A DNA stretch of 7,508 nucleotides from DASUZD01 sp036377055. GTDB lineage: Bacteria > Actinomycetota > Thermoleophilia > Gaiellales > Gaiellaceae. Every line of letters begins with the position of its first letter. Positions within the stretch are counted from its first letter, which is position 1. The DNA lies in assembly GCA_036377055.1 (NCBI GenBank), contig DASUZD010000072.1, forward strand, positions 1-7,508, in the 5' to 3' direction. A model generated the notes under the pieces. The model ran no database searches and was not told the origin of the DNA. It saw only the letters and a program-made list of their open reading frames with translations. The translations under genes were made by a program, and so were the position numbers. Positions 1 to 5,665 of the stretch are shown in pieces.

Positions 1-2
1 CG

Positions 3-542
3 AGTCACGTCCTCCTCTCCGACGGGGATCGGATCCTCACGCGGACGCTCGTCTGGACGGCGGGCGTCAAGGCGCACCCGAAGCTCGGCGAGCTCGGGCT
101 CCCGCTCGACGACCGGGGACGGGTGGTCGTCGACGCGACGCTGCGCGTCGAAGGGCTCGAGCACGTCTGGGCGCTCGGCGACGGAGCGCGCGTACCGAAC
201 CAGGCGACGCCGGAGCATCCCGACCCCCCGACCTCCCAACACGCCCTGCGGCAGGCGCGGCGCCTCGCGAAGAACCTCGCAGGCGAGCCGAGGCCGTACC
301 GCTACCGGATGCTCGGCCAGGTGGCGACGCTCGGCCGCTACAAGGGGATCGCCGACGTCTTGGGCATCCGGCTGCGCGGCTTTCCCGGCTGGTTCGTCAC
401 GCGGACGTACCACCTGTACCAGCTGCCGCTCCTGTCGCGGAAGCTCCGCGTTGTCACCGACTGGACGACCTCGCTCTTCTTCCGCCGCGACATCGCCGAG
501 CTCGGGATGCTCGGCCACCCGCAGCCGCTCTCCGACCGGTGA
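3..542 (+). CDS. Type II NADH:quinone oxidoreductase (NDH-2), C-terminal part, 5' end outside window
   Basis: The reading frame is open from the left edge and gives 179 residues ending in TGA, so the N-terminal FAD-binding half is missing. NDH-2 is a single-subunit, non-proton-pumping FAD enzyme on the inner face of the membrane that passes electrons from NADH to quinone. Seen in the sequence: LVWTAGV (residues 16-22 of the fragment), the end of the NAD-binding domain; VWALGDGA (55-62), the second FAD-contact motif of this family (usually hxxhGD); TSQHALRQARRLAKNL (77-92), the helix that follows it; and a C-terminal segment with FPGWFVTRTYHLYQLP (127-142) and a DWTTSLFFRRDI stretch (153-164), typical of the amphipathic membrane-binding end of NDH-2. 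The general family (pyridine nucleotide-disulfide oxidoreductase) is very likely; the NDH-2 assignment rests mainly on the C-terminal region. It overlaps the next gene by 4 bases (GTGA), suggesting cotranscription. Confidence 0.88.
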   Translation, partial: SHVLLSDGDRILTRTLVWTAGVKAHPKLGELGLPLDDRGRVVVDATLRVEGLEHVWALGDGARVPNQATPEHPDPPTSQHALRQARRLAKNLAGEPRPYRYRMLGQVATLGRYKGIADVLGIRLRGFPGWFVTRTYHLYQLPLLSRKLRVVTDWTTSLFFRRDIAELGMLGHPQPLSDR

Positions 543-1168
543 GCCTCGATCCGCTTCGCGCGCTGCGGCTGCGGCTGCGGACACCGAGGCTCGAGCTGCG
601 GCTGCCGGCGCACGACGAGCTGGTCGAGCTCTTCCGCGTCGCCGAAGCCGGGATCCATCCGCCGGAGGAGATCCCGTTCGGACGGGCTTGGACCGACGAC
701 CTCGACCTCGACCGGTTCCTCGAGTTCCACGAGGGCGCGCTCGAGGCGTGGACGCCGGAGCGCTGGGACCTGAACCTCGTGACGTTCCTCGAGGGCCGCC
801 CGATCGGCTCCCAGGCGCTGCACGGCCACAGCTTCGGGCTGACGCGCGAGGTCGGCTCCGGCTCGTGGCTCGGGGCGCCGTACCAGCGCCAGGGGCTCGG
901 CACCGAGCAGCGGGCCGCTGTGCTCGAGCTCGCCTTCGCGGGGCTCGGCGCACGCGCCGCCTATTCGGGCGCTCTCGTGCACAACCTCGCGTCGCAGCGC
1001 GTCTCCGAGAAGCTCGGCTACCGGTTCATGTACGAGGACACGCTCAGCCCCCGCGGCGAGCCGATCGCGCATCGGAACTACCGGCTCGCGCGCGCGGACT
1101 GGCGCTCGCCCGTGCCAGTCGAGATCGAGGGGCTCGAGCCGGCGCTGCCGCTCTTCGGAGTCAGCTGA
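539..1168 (+). CDS. GNAT-family N-acetyltransferase (RimJ/RimL-like)
   Basis: This 209-residue protein is a probable acetyl-CoA-dependent N-acetyltransferase; the acceptor (protein N-terminus, small amine or antibiotic) cannot be read from the sequence. An opening TPRLELRLP (residues 15-23) is the first strand typical of RimJ/RimL-like members. The acetyl-CoA pyrophosphate loop is YQRQGLGTEQR (115-125), matching Q/R-x-x-G-x-G/A, followed by a helix AAVLELAF. The second conserved block is HNLASQRVSEKLGYR (148-162), matching the usual N-x-x-S-x-x-V-x-E-K-x-G-[FY] pattern. The GTG start overlaps the TGA of the upstream NADH dehydrogenase (GTGA), so translation is probably coupled. The N-terminus is Leu/Arg-rich because of three tandem CTGCGG units (563-580). 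The last 8 bases overlap the 3' end of the convergent exported-protein gene. Family assignment is firm; substrate is unknown. Confidence 0.88.
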   Translation: MSLDPLRALRLRLRTPRLELRLPAHDELVELFRVAEAGIHPPEEIPFGRAWTDDLDLDRFLEFHEGALEAWTPERWDLNLVTFLEGRPIGSQALHGHSFGLTREVGSGSWLGAPYQRQGLGTEQRAAVLELAFAGLGARAAYSGALVHNLASQRVSEKLGYRFMYEDTLSPRGEPIAHRNYRLARADWRSPVPVEIEGLEPALPLFGVS

Positions 1169-2120
1169 ACGAGCGCCAGAAGCGGCTGTGCCGGAAGGCG
1201 TACGTGCGCTTTAGCGTCACCGGGTCGACGAGGTAGACACCCGGCCTCGAGGCCCCGCTGGCGCACGCGCCCTTGGGCAGGTCGACGACAGCGCGCGAGC
1301 CGACCCAGCCCAGCGCGACGGACTCGGGCGCGTTCGGAAGGCCCGGCTCGCCGGTCACGGTGCGGAGCGGACCGCCGCTCACGCGACCGAGGAACGCGAC
1401 CGGGATCTCGCACTCGCCCGACCACTGGAGCAACAGCCGCGATCCGTCCGGCGAGACGAAGGCAGCCGTCCACCACCCGGCCGGACGGTCGGCGACCTCG
1501 GCCGGCCCGAAGAGCTTGCGGAGCGTGCCGTCGGCCTCGCGCACCTGCACAGTCGACGCCGGCTTCGGGTCGCCGAACGGGTACCCGCAGAGAAGGAACC
1601 AGCGCGCGCCCTGGCGGGCCGCAGCTCGACATCCCCAGGGAAGGGTCGTCACTCGGCCGCTTCGCACGTCGAGCACGCGCGCGGCGCGCCGTGCGAAGAA
1701 CGTCACCAGCTCGCGCCGCTCGGAGACGAAGCGGACGAGTCCCCCAAGGAATGTCCAGCGCCCGCGCACTCGCCGCAGGAATGCGCCGTTCGCGAGCTTC
1801 AGGCTGCCGTCCGACTCCACGAGCCGCCCGCTCCGCAGCTCCCACCGGTCGCCGGCGGAGTCACGCACCACGAGCGGCCGCGGCCCCGGCGCGAACTGGT
1901 CGAGCGCGGGATCGGACACGAGCGAGAACCGCTCGAGGTGGCCGAGCAGCCGCCCGCGCGCGGTCGCGAGCACGAGCTTCGAGCCGGCCTGCACCACGAG
2001 GCCCTGGCGCGGGAGTCGCGAGAGGCTGTTCGGGTCGAGCGGACGCCCGAGGTCGTCCGAGCCGGCAGCCGTTCCGGCGAGGAACGCGCAGGCGAGCGCG
2101 CCGGCGACGGCTTTGCGCAC
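1161..2120 (-). CDS. Unrecognised exported protein with propeller-like repeats, downstream of ligD
   Basis: I do not recognise a specific family. The 319-residue product starts with a short Sec-type signal peptide: MRK, a hydrophobic Ala/Leu stretch (4-19) and a plausible cleavage site near AAG/S (after residue 20). The mature part is rich in short beta-strand patterns and turns, such as FVSPDGSRLLLQWSG (221-235) and VYLVDPVTLKRTYAF (295-309), resembling blades of WD40-like or TolB-like beta-propellers, although no regular repeat was established. Mature cysteines at 164, 178, 237 and 286 could form disulfides outside the cytoplasm. There is no transmembrane segment after the signal. The GTG start lies 12 bases after the ligD stop and in the same frame, with no start codon between them and no clear Shine-Dalgarno, so it is probably expressed from the ku-ligD transcript. 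An exported protein is unlikely to take part directly in DNA repair. The gene is well supported; its function is unknown. Confidence 0.72.
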   Translation of the reverse strand: MRKAVAGALACAFLAGTAAGSDDLGRPLDPNSLSRLPRQGLVVQAGSKLVLATARGRLLGHLERFSLVSDPALDQFAPGPRPLVVRDSAGDRWELRSGRLVESDGSLKLANGAFLRRVRGRWTFLGGLVRFVSERRELVTFFARRAARVLDVRSGRVTTLPWGCRAAARQGARWFLLCGYPFGDPKPASTVQVREADGTLRKLFGPAEVADRPAGWWTAAFVSPDGSRLLLQWSGECEIPVAFLGRVSGGPLRTVTGEPGLPNAPESVALGWVGSRAVVDLPKGACASGASRPGVYLVDPVTLKRTYAFRHSRFWRSFS

Positions 2121-2132
2121 GAGCGGATGATC

Positions 2133-4484
2133 TCAGCCGAAGGCGGCCAGAGCGCGATCGAGCCGCTGCTTCGTCTTCAGGACGCCCTCGAAGAGATCGC
2201 CGTGATTCCGCACGCGCTCGAGCACGACGTCCATCGTGAACGAAAGCGGATCGAGCTCCTCGGTGACCTCCTCCCACCGCAGCGGCGTCGAGACCGGCGC
2301 GCCCGGACGCGGCCGCACCGAGTAGACGGACGCGATCGTCTTCCCCTCGCCGTTCTGGTTCGCGTCGATCAGGACGCCTCGCCGCCTCGACTTCGCCCAC
2401 ACGGTCGTCGCGAGGCCGCGGTGCGTCCGCTCGATCGCGCGGCCGACGATCTCCGCGAACTGCCGGGTGTCGTCGTAGGTGTAGCGCCGCTCGATCGGCA
2501 CGAGGACGTGCATGCCGTCCGCACTCGAGGTCTTCGGGAAGCCGACGAGCCCGAACGCGTCGAGCGCCTGCTTCACGAGCAGCGCGACCTGCACGGTCTC
2601 GCGGAAGCCGACGTCGGGCGACGGGTCGAGGTCGAAGAGGACGAAGTCCGGCCGGTCGGGCTTCTCGACCCGCGAGTACCACGTGTTCATGTCGACGCAG
2701 CCCATGTTCACCATCCAGAGGAGCGCCGCCTCCTCGTTCACGAGCGCGAAGTTGACCCACTTCCTGCGCCGCGGCGATTCGCGAGTCGAGACGAGGAACC
2801 GCGCGCGCGGAATCCACTCGGGCATGTGCGACGGCGCATCCTTCTGGAAGAAGTGCTCGGCCTCGATCCCGTCGGGGTAGCGGATCATCGTGAACGGCCG
2901 GTCGCGGAGGTGCGGCACGAGCACCGGCGCGACCGCGCGGTAGTACTCGATCAGGTCGCCCTTGGTGATCCCCTCCTTCGGGAAGAAGACCTTGTCGAGG
3001 TTCGAGAGCTTGAGCGAGCGGCCCGAGGACTTCTCGGGCTGCGCGGGCGCCGGCTCCGCGGGCGTCTCGATCCGCACCTCCTCGGGCGCCTTGTCCTCGC
3101 GGAGCCCCTGGTACGACGGCTGCCGCAGCCGGCCGTCGTGCGTCCACTCCGAGAACTCGACCTCGCAGACGAGCCGCGGCTCGACCCAGAGGACGTCGCC
3201 CTTGCGGACGCGCGGCATCTTCGGCGCCTCGCCGAACGGCGAGTCGGGGCGCTCCAGCGGACGCAGCTTCTCGAGCAGCCGGTCGATCTCGGCTTCGGTG
3301 AAGCCGGTCCCGCAATTGCCGACGTAGACGAGGTTTGAGTCGCTGTAGGCGCCGAGGATCAGCGAGCCGAAGCTCTTCGCGCGGCGGCCGCTTCCCTTCG
3401 TGTAGCCGGCGATCACGAACTCCTGCCGGCCGTGCGTCTTGATCTTCAGCCAGTCGCGGCCCCGGCGGCCGGGCTGGTAGTGCGACTCGGCCCGCTTCGC
3501 GACGATCCCCTCGAGCCGCCGCTCCTTTGCGGCCTCGTAGAGCGCCGGCCCGTCGTCGAAGACCTCCGAGAGCAGCACGGTCCGGTTGCGCCGGTCGAGG
3601 AGCTTCTCGAGCCGATCCCGCCGCTTCGTGAGCGGCTGGTCGAGGATCGGCTCGCCCTCGACCTCGAGCAGGTCGAAGACGTAGTAGACGAACGGGGTCC
3701 CCGGCTTGGCCTGCTGCATCGCGGAGAAGCTCGACCGCCCCTGGTCGTCGAGCGCGCAGACCTCGCCGTCGAGCACGCAGTCGGGAGTCTTCGCCGCCTT
3801 CACGACCTGCCTCGCGACGTTCTCGAACCGCTGCGTCAGGTCGTTGCCGTTCCGGCTGACGAGCGCGACCTCGCCGCCGTGGAGGTACGCGAGCGCGCGA
3901 TAGCCGTCCCACTTGACCTCGTAGAGCCAGCTCCCGCTCGACGGCAGCCCCGCGGCGAGCGTCGCGAGCATCGGCGCGTAGCGGCGCCGCGCACCGTCAC
4001 GCGCGGGCGCGGCCTCGTCGCGCTTGCGGATGATGAGCCAGTTCTTCTCGTCGCCGGAGAGCTTCGCCGGCACGAGCGCCCAGGTCCCGTCGAGCCTCCT
4101 CCCATGCAGCCGGACGGTGAGGCCTCCGTTCGACTTCTCCTCGACGAGGTCGTAGGTGCCGGTGTCCCAGATCTCGACCAGCCCGGCGCCGTAGTTCCCC
4201 TTCGGGATCTCGCCCTCGAAGGTCGCGTAGTCGAGCGGGTGGTCCTCGACGTGGACGGCGAGGTGCTGCTCGCCGGGCTCGAGCGGCACGCCCTTCGGCA
4301 CTGCCCAGCTCGCGAGCGCGCCGTTCCGTTCGAGGCGGAAGTCGTAGTGGAGACGCCGCGCGTCGTGGCGCTGCACGACGAAGATCGGCTTCTTGCCCTC
4401 GGGTGCGCCCTCCGCGCCGAACGGCTCGGGAGTCTCGCCTCGCTTGCGCTTCCGCTCGTACTCGGCGAGCTTCCGCTGCGGCAC
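2133..4484 (-). CDS. ligD: ATP-dependent DNA ligase D, trifunctional PE-LIG-POL
   Basis: LigD processes and seals double-strand breaks in bacterial NHEJ, recruited by Ku. The 783 residues hold three domains in order. The 3'-phosphoesterase domain (about 1-160) has H40, H46, D48, R50 in RHDARRLHYDFR and H82, Y86 in EDHPLDY, the expected metal and active-site residues. The ligase domain (about 168-465) has motif I EVKWDGYR with nucleotidyl lysine K191, motif III FVYYVFDLL (265-273), motif IV LEGIVAKR (324-331), motif V DWLKIK (344-349) and the OB-fold C-terminal motif ending in GLREDK (460-465). A Pro/Ala-rich linker (about 466-487) leads to the primase-like polymerase domain (about 488-783) with FDLDPS (D618, D620), SADGMH (H659) and VLIDANQN (D707). 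The GTG start is fixed by a TAG one codon upstream. It follows ku by 111 bases. The Pseudomonas enzyme shares this order; the mycobacterial one is POL-PE-LIG. Confidence 0.97.
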   Translation of the reverse strand: MPQRKLAEYERKRKRGETPEPFGAEGAPEGKKPIFVVQRHDARRLHYDFRLERNGALASWAVPKGVPLEPGEQHLAVHVEDHPLDYATFEGEIPKGNYGAGLVEIWDTGTYDLVEEKSNGGLTVRLHGRRLDGTWALVPAKLSGDEKNWLIIRKRDEAAPARDGARRRYAPMLATLAAGLPSSGSWLYEVKWDGYRALAYLHGGEVALVSRNGNDLTQRFENVARQVVKAAKTPDCVLDGEVCALDDQGRSSFSAMQQAKPGTPFVYYVFDLLEVEGEPILDQPLTKRRDRLEKLLDRRNRTVLLSEVFDDGPALYEAAKERRLEGIVAKRAESHYQPGRRGRDWLKIKTHGRQEFVIAGYTKGSGRRAKSFGSLILGAYSDSNLVYVGNCGTGFTEAEIDRLLEKLRPLERPDSPFGEAPKMPRVRKGDVLWVEPRLVCEVEFSEWTHDGRLRQPSYQGLREDKAPEEVRIETPAEPAPAQPEKSSGRSLKLSNLDKVFFPKEGITKGDLIEYYRAVAPVLVPHLRDRPFTMIRYPDGIEAEHFFQKDAPSHMPEWIPRARFLVSTRESPRRRKWVNFALVNEEAALLWMVNMGCVDMNTWYSRVEKPDRPDFVLFDLDPSPDVGFRETVQVALLVKQALDAFGLVGFPKTSSADGMHVLVPIERRYTYDDTRQFAEIVGRAIERTHRGLATTVWAKSRRRGVLIDANQNGEGKTIASVYSVRPRPGAPVSTPLRWEEVTEELDPLSFTMDVVLERVRNHGDLFEGVLKTKQRLDRALAAFG

Positions 4485-4491
4485 GGCCTAA

Positions 4492-4511
4492 GGCGCCGAC
4501 TCGTCGGCGCC
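4492..4511 (-). promoter_or_regulatory. Perfect 9-bp inverted repeat over the ligD ribosome-binding region
   Basis: The arms GGCGCCGAC (4492-4500) and GTCGGCGCC (4503-4511) are exact reverse complements separated by two bases, so in RNA they would form an 8-bp, nearly all G-C stem with a 4-base loop. On the ligD strand the hairpin covers positions -8 to -27 relative to the GTG start, where a Shine-Dalgarno would normally sit, and no good Shine-Dalgarno is present. No U-tract follows, so a classical terminator is unlikely. It may limit ligD translation or bind a protein; that role is inference. Confidence 0.5.
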
Positions 4512-4547
4512 GACCATCAGGACGTGCGGGCTTCGCCGGTGCGTCCG

Positions 4548-4587
4548 TCTGAAATGACCGGTCGGCACCTGTGAACTCATTTTCAGA
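4548..4587 (-). repeat. Imperfect inverted repeat just after the ku stop codon
   Basis: TCTGAAATGA (4548-4557) and TCATTTTCAGA (4577-4587) are complementary apart from one extra base, with 19 bases between them. On the transcribed strand short CCG and CGG extensions flank the stem. It begins 8 bases after the ku stop. It could be a weak terminator or mRNA-stability element that sets the ku to ligD ratio. No U-tract follows, so this is only a candidate. Confidence 0.35.
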
Positions 4588-4595
4588 ACCGGCTC

Positions 4596-5426
4596 CTAGG
4601 CGGCCTTCGAGGCCTTCGTCTTCTTCTTGGCCGCCGGCTTGCGCTTCCTCGCGGCCGAGCGCTGGCTCTTCGTGCGCTGGACCGACTCGCGCAGCGCCTG
4701 CATGAGGTCGACGACCTCGCCCTCGTCGGCCTCTTCGCGCAGCTCGGGGATCTTCCCAGTCTTCGCCTTCGCGCGCAGCAGCTCGAGCAGCTCCTTGCGA
4801 TAGGTGTCGTCGTACTTCGACGGGTCGAACTTCGCGCTCAGGTTCTCGACGAGCGTCTTCGCCATCTCGACCTCGGCCTTCTGGAGTTTGCCCTTCGAGT
4901 CGACCGACTCCGGCTTCCGCACCTCGTCCGCAAAGTACATCGTCTCGAGGAGCAGGACGCCCTCGTACGGCCGCAGCGCGGCCAGGTGCTGCTTCTTCCG
5001 GATCACGACTTTCGCGATCGCGACCTTTCCTGTCTTCTCGAGCGCCTCGACCAGCAGCCGGTACGGCTTCTCGGCGCTCTCCTGCGGCAGGAGGTAGTAC
5101 GCCTTGCGGAAGTAGATCGGGTCGATCTCGTCGAGGTCGACGAAGTCGCAGATGTCGACCGAGTGCGTGAGCTCGACGTCCAGCCGGTCGACGTCCTCGT
5201 CGCTGAGCTCGACGTACTTGCCCTTCTCGATCTCGAAGCCCCGGACGACGTCCTCCGGGTCGACATGCTTGCCCGTGTCCTTCCGGACCTTGTCGTAGCC
5301 GATCGGCATCAGATCGTCTTTGTGGAGAAAGTGGAACTTCAGCTCTTTCGACTCGGTCGCCGTGAACATCTTCACCGGGACGCTCACGAGTCCGAACGAG
5401 ATCGTGCCGCTCCAGATCGGTCGCAT
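4596..5426 (-). CDS. ku: Non-homologous end-joining DNA-end-binding protein Ku
   Basis: Bacterial Ku forms a homodimeric ring that threads onto broken DNA ends, bridges them and recruits LigD. The product is 276 residues, close to the usual size. The start MRPIWSGTISFGLVSVPVKMF is the family's hallmark N-terminus, which is why I place the ATG at 5426 rather than at an in-frame start near 5612 that would translate the intergenic palindromes. A GGAG sits 6 bases before this ATG. Other Ku features are FHFLHKDDLMPIGYDKV (31-47), a GFEIEKGKYVELSDEDV stretch (63-79), AYYLLPQE (109-116), a YRLLVEALEKTGKVAIAKVV stretch (122-141) and MYFADEVR (163-170). The last 24 residues are Lys/Arg/Ala-rich (KRKPAAKKKTKASKAA), the basic tail that in other bacterial Ku proteins contacts DNA and affects threading. 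It lies first in a ku-ligD unit. Confidence 0.97.
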   Translation of the reverse strand: MRPIWSGTISFGLVSVPVKMFTATESKELKFHFLHKDDLMPIGYDKVRKDTGKHVDPEDVVRGFEIEKGKYVELSDEDVDRLDVELTHSVDICDFVDLDEIDPIYFRKAYYLLPQESAEKPYRLLVEALEKTGKVAIAKVVIRKKQHLAALRPYEGVLLLETMYFADEVRKPESVDSKGKLQKAEVEMAKTLVENLSAKFDPSKYDDTYRKELLELLRAKAKTGKIPELREEADEGEVVDLMQALRESVQRTKSQRSAARKRKPAAKKKTKASKAA

Positions 5427-5528
5427 GCCCCGCTCCGTACCCGGAGCCGTGGCGCGCCGAACGTCGGACCGAGGTTTGTCTTCTTCGAAAGGTGGTAGGA
5501 CTGCTTCCAAGCGGTATGAGGCACCGCT

Positions 5529-5602
5529 GTGAACGTTCTCCACCCAGCGGGGGGTTGGGCGTCGAGGCCGGCCACAAGCCGGCCTCGACACGTTCACCAC
5601 CC
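5529..5602. repeat. Composite palindromic element (nested inverted repeats plus 13-bp direct repeat)
   Basis: The core is a perfect 12-bp inverted repeat, GTCGAGGCCGGC (5561-5572) and GCCGGCCTCGAC (5578-5589), with a 5-base loop. Outside it lies an exact 8-bp pair, GTGAACGT (5529-5536) and ACGTTCAC (5590-5597). A direct repeat, ACGTTCTCCACCC (5533-5545) and ACGTTCACCACCC (5590-5602), agrees at 12 of 13 bases and brackets the core. The whole could fold as a stem enclosing one strong hairpin. It may act as a terminator for accA without a U-tract, as a structured ku leader, or be a copy of a dispersed extragenic palindrome; one window cannot tell these apart. Confidence 0.55.
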
Positions 5603-5651
5603 GGTGACACACAGGGGAAAACCTTGTGGATGCTGTGGATTGTCGAGTAGC

Positions 5652-5661
5652 CGACTAGTCG
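5652..5661. repeat. 10-bp perfect palindrome beyond the accA stop
   Basis: CGACTAGTCG is its own reverse complement and begins 4 bases after the accA TGA. It has no loop, so as a site it would suit a dimeric DNA-binding protein better than a hairpin terminator. A 10-bp palindrome can also occur by chance, so it is listed only as a visible structure. Confidence 0.3.
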
Positions 5662-5665
5662 CTAT

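Larger units (their letters stand above)
5427..5665. other. Intergenic region between accA and ku, rich in inverted repeats
   Basis: These 239 bases separate the accDA unit from the ku-ligD unit and are less G/C-biased than the genes around them. They must hold the 3' end of the accA transcript and probably the ku promoter, but I cannot name a convincing -35/-10 pair; a TTGGAA on the - strand (5502-5507) has no clear -10 partner. Structures present: a small hairpin AGCGGT/ACCGCT (5510-5515 and 5523-5528, loop 7), the composite palindromic element at 5529-5602, an imperfect CACAGGG/CCTTGTG hairpin (5610-5628), tandem TGTGGAT repeats (5625-5640) and the palindrome CGACTAGTCG (5652-5661). No protein gene is supported here. 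Confidence 0.7.

Noticed and set aside
563..580. Tandem CTGCGG units as a phase-variable repeat
   Set aside because: Only three 6-base units, in frame within the GNAT gene and encoding alternating Leu-Arg; a change in unit number would not shift the frame.
2088..2090. Cys11 of the exported protein as a lipoprotein attachment cysteine
   Set aside because: It falls inside a very short hydrophobic stretch and is preceded by Ala-Leu-Ala rather than a good lipobox, so an ordinary signal peptide fits better.
1938..3338. Long + strand frame antisense to ligD
   Set aside because: It mirrors ligD codon structure, is Arg/Leu/Glu-rich, and shows no recognisable domain or ribosome-binding site.
1861..3912. 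Very long open frame (about 680 codons) on the - strand in another frame of ligD
   Set aside because: The product is almost all Arg, Ala, Gly and Pro with no family motif, and it overlaps ligD, whose domains and catalytic residues are intact. Long empty frames are expected in high-GC DNA.
5531..5538. GAACGTTC as an SOS (LexA) box upstream of ku
   Set aside because: The gram-positive LexA site needs GAAC and GTTC separated by four bases; here the spacing is zero, and the palindrome is explained by the repeat element.
3997..5610. Long - strand frame spanning the ku-ligD spacer
   Set aside because: It crosses ku and the start of ligD out of frame, with a low-complexity Arg/Gly/Ala product.
5427..5612. 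N-terminal extension of Ku from an in-frame start near 5612
   Set aside because: It would translate the palindromic intergenic element, and Ku proteins normally begin at the MRPIW-type sequence, which has its own ATG and GGAG at the right spacing.
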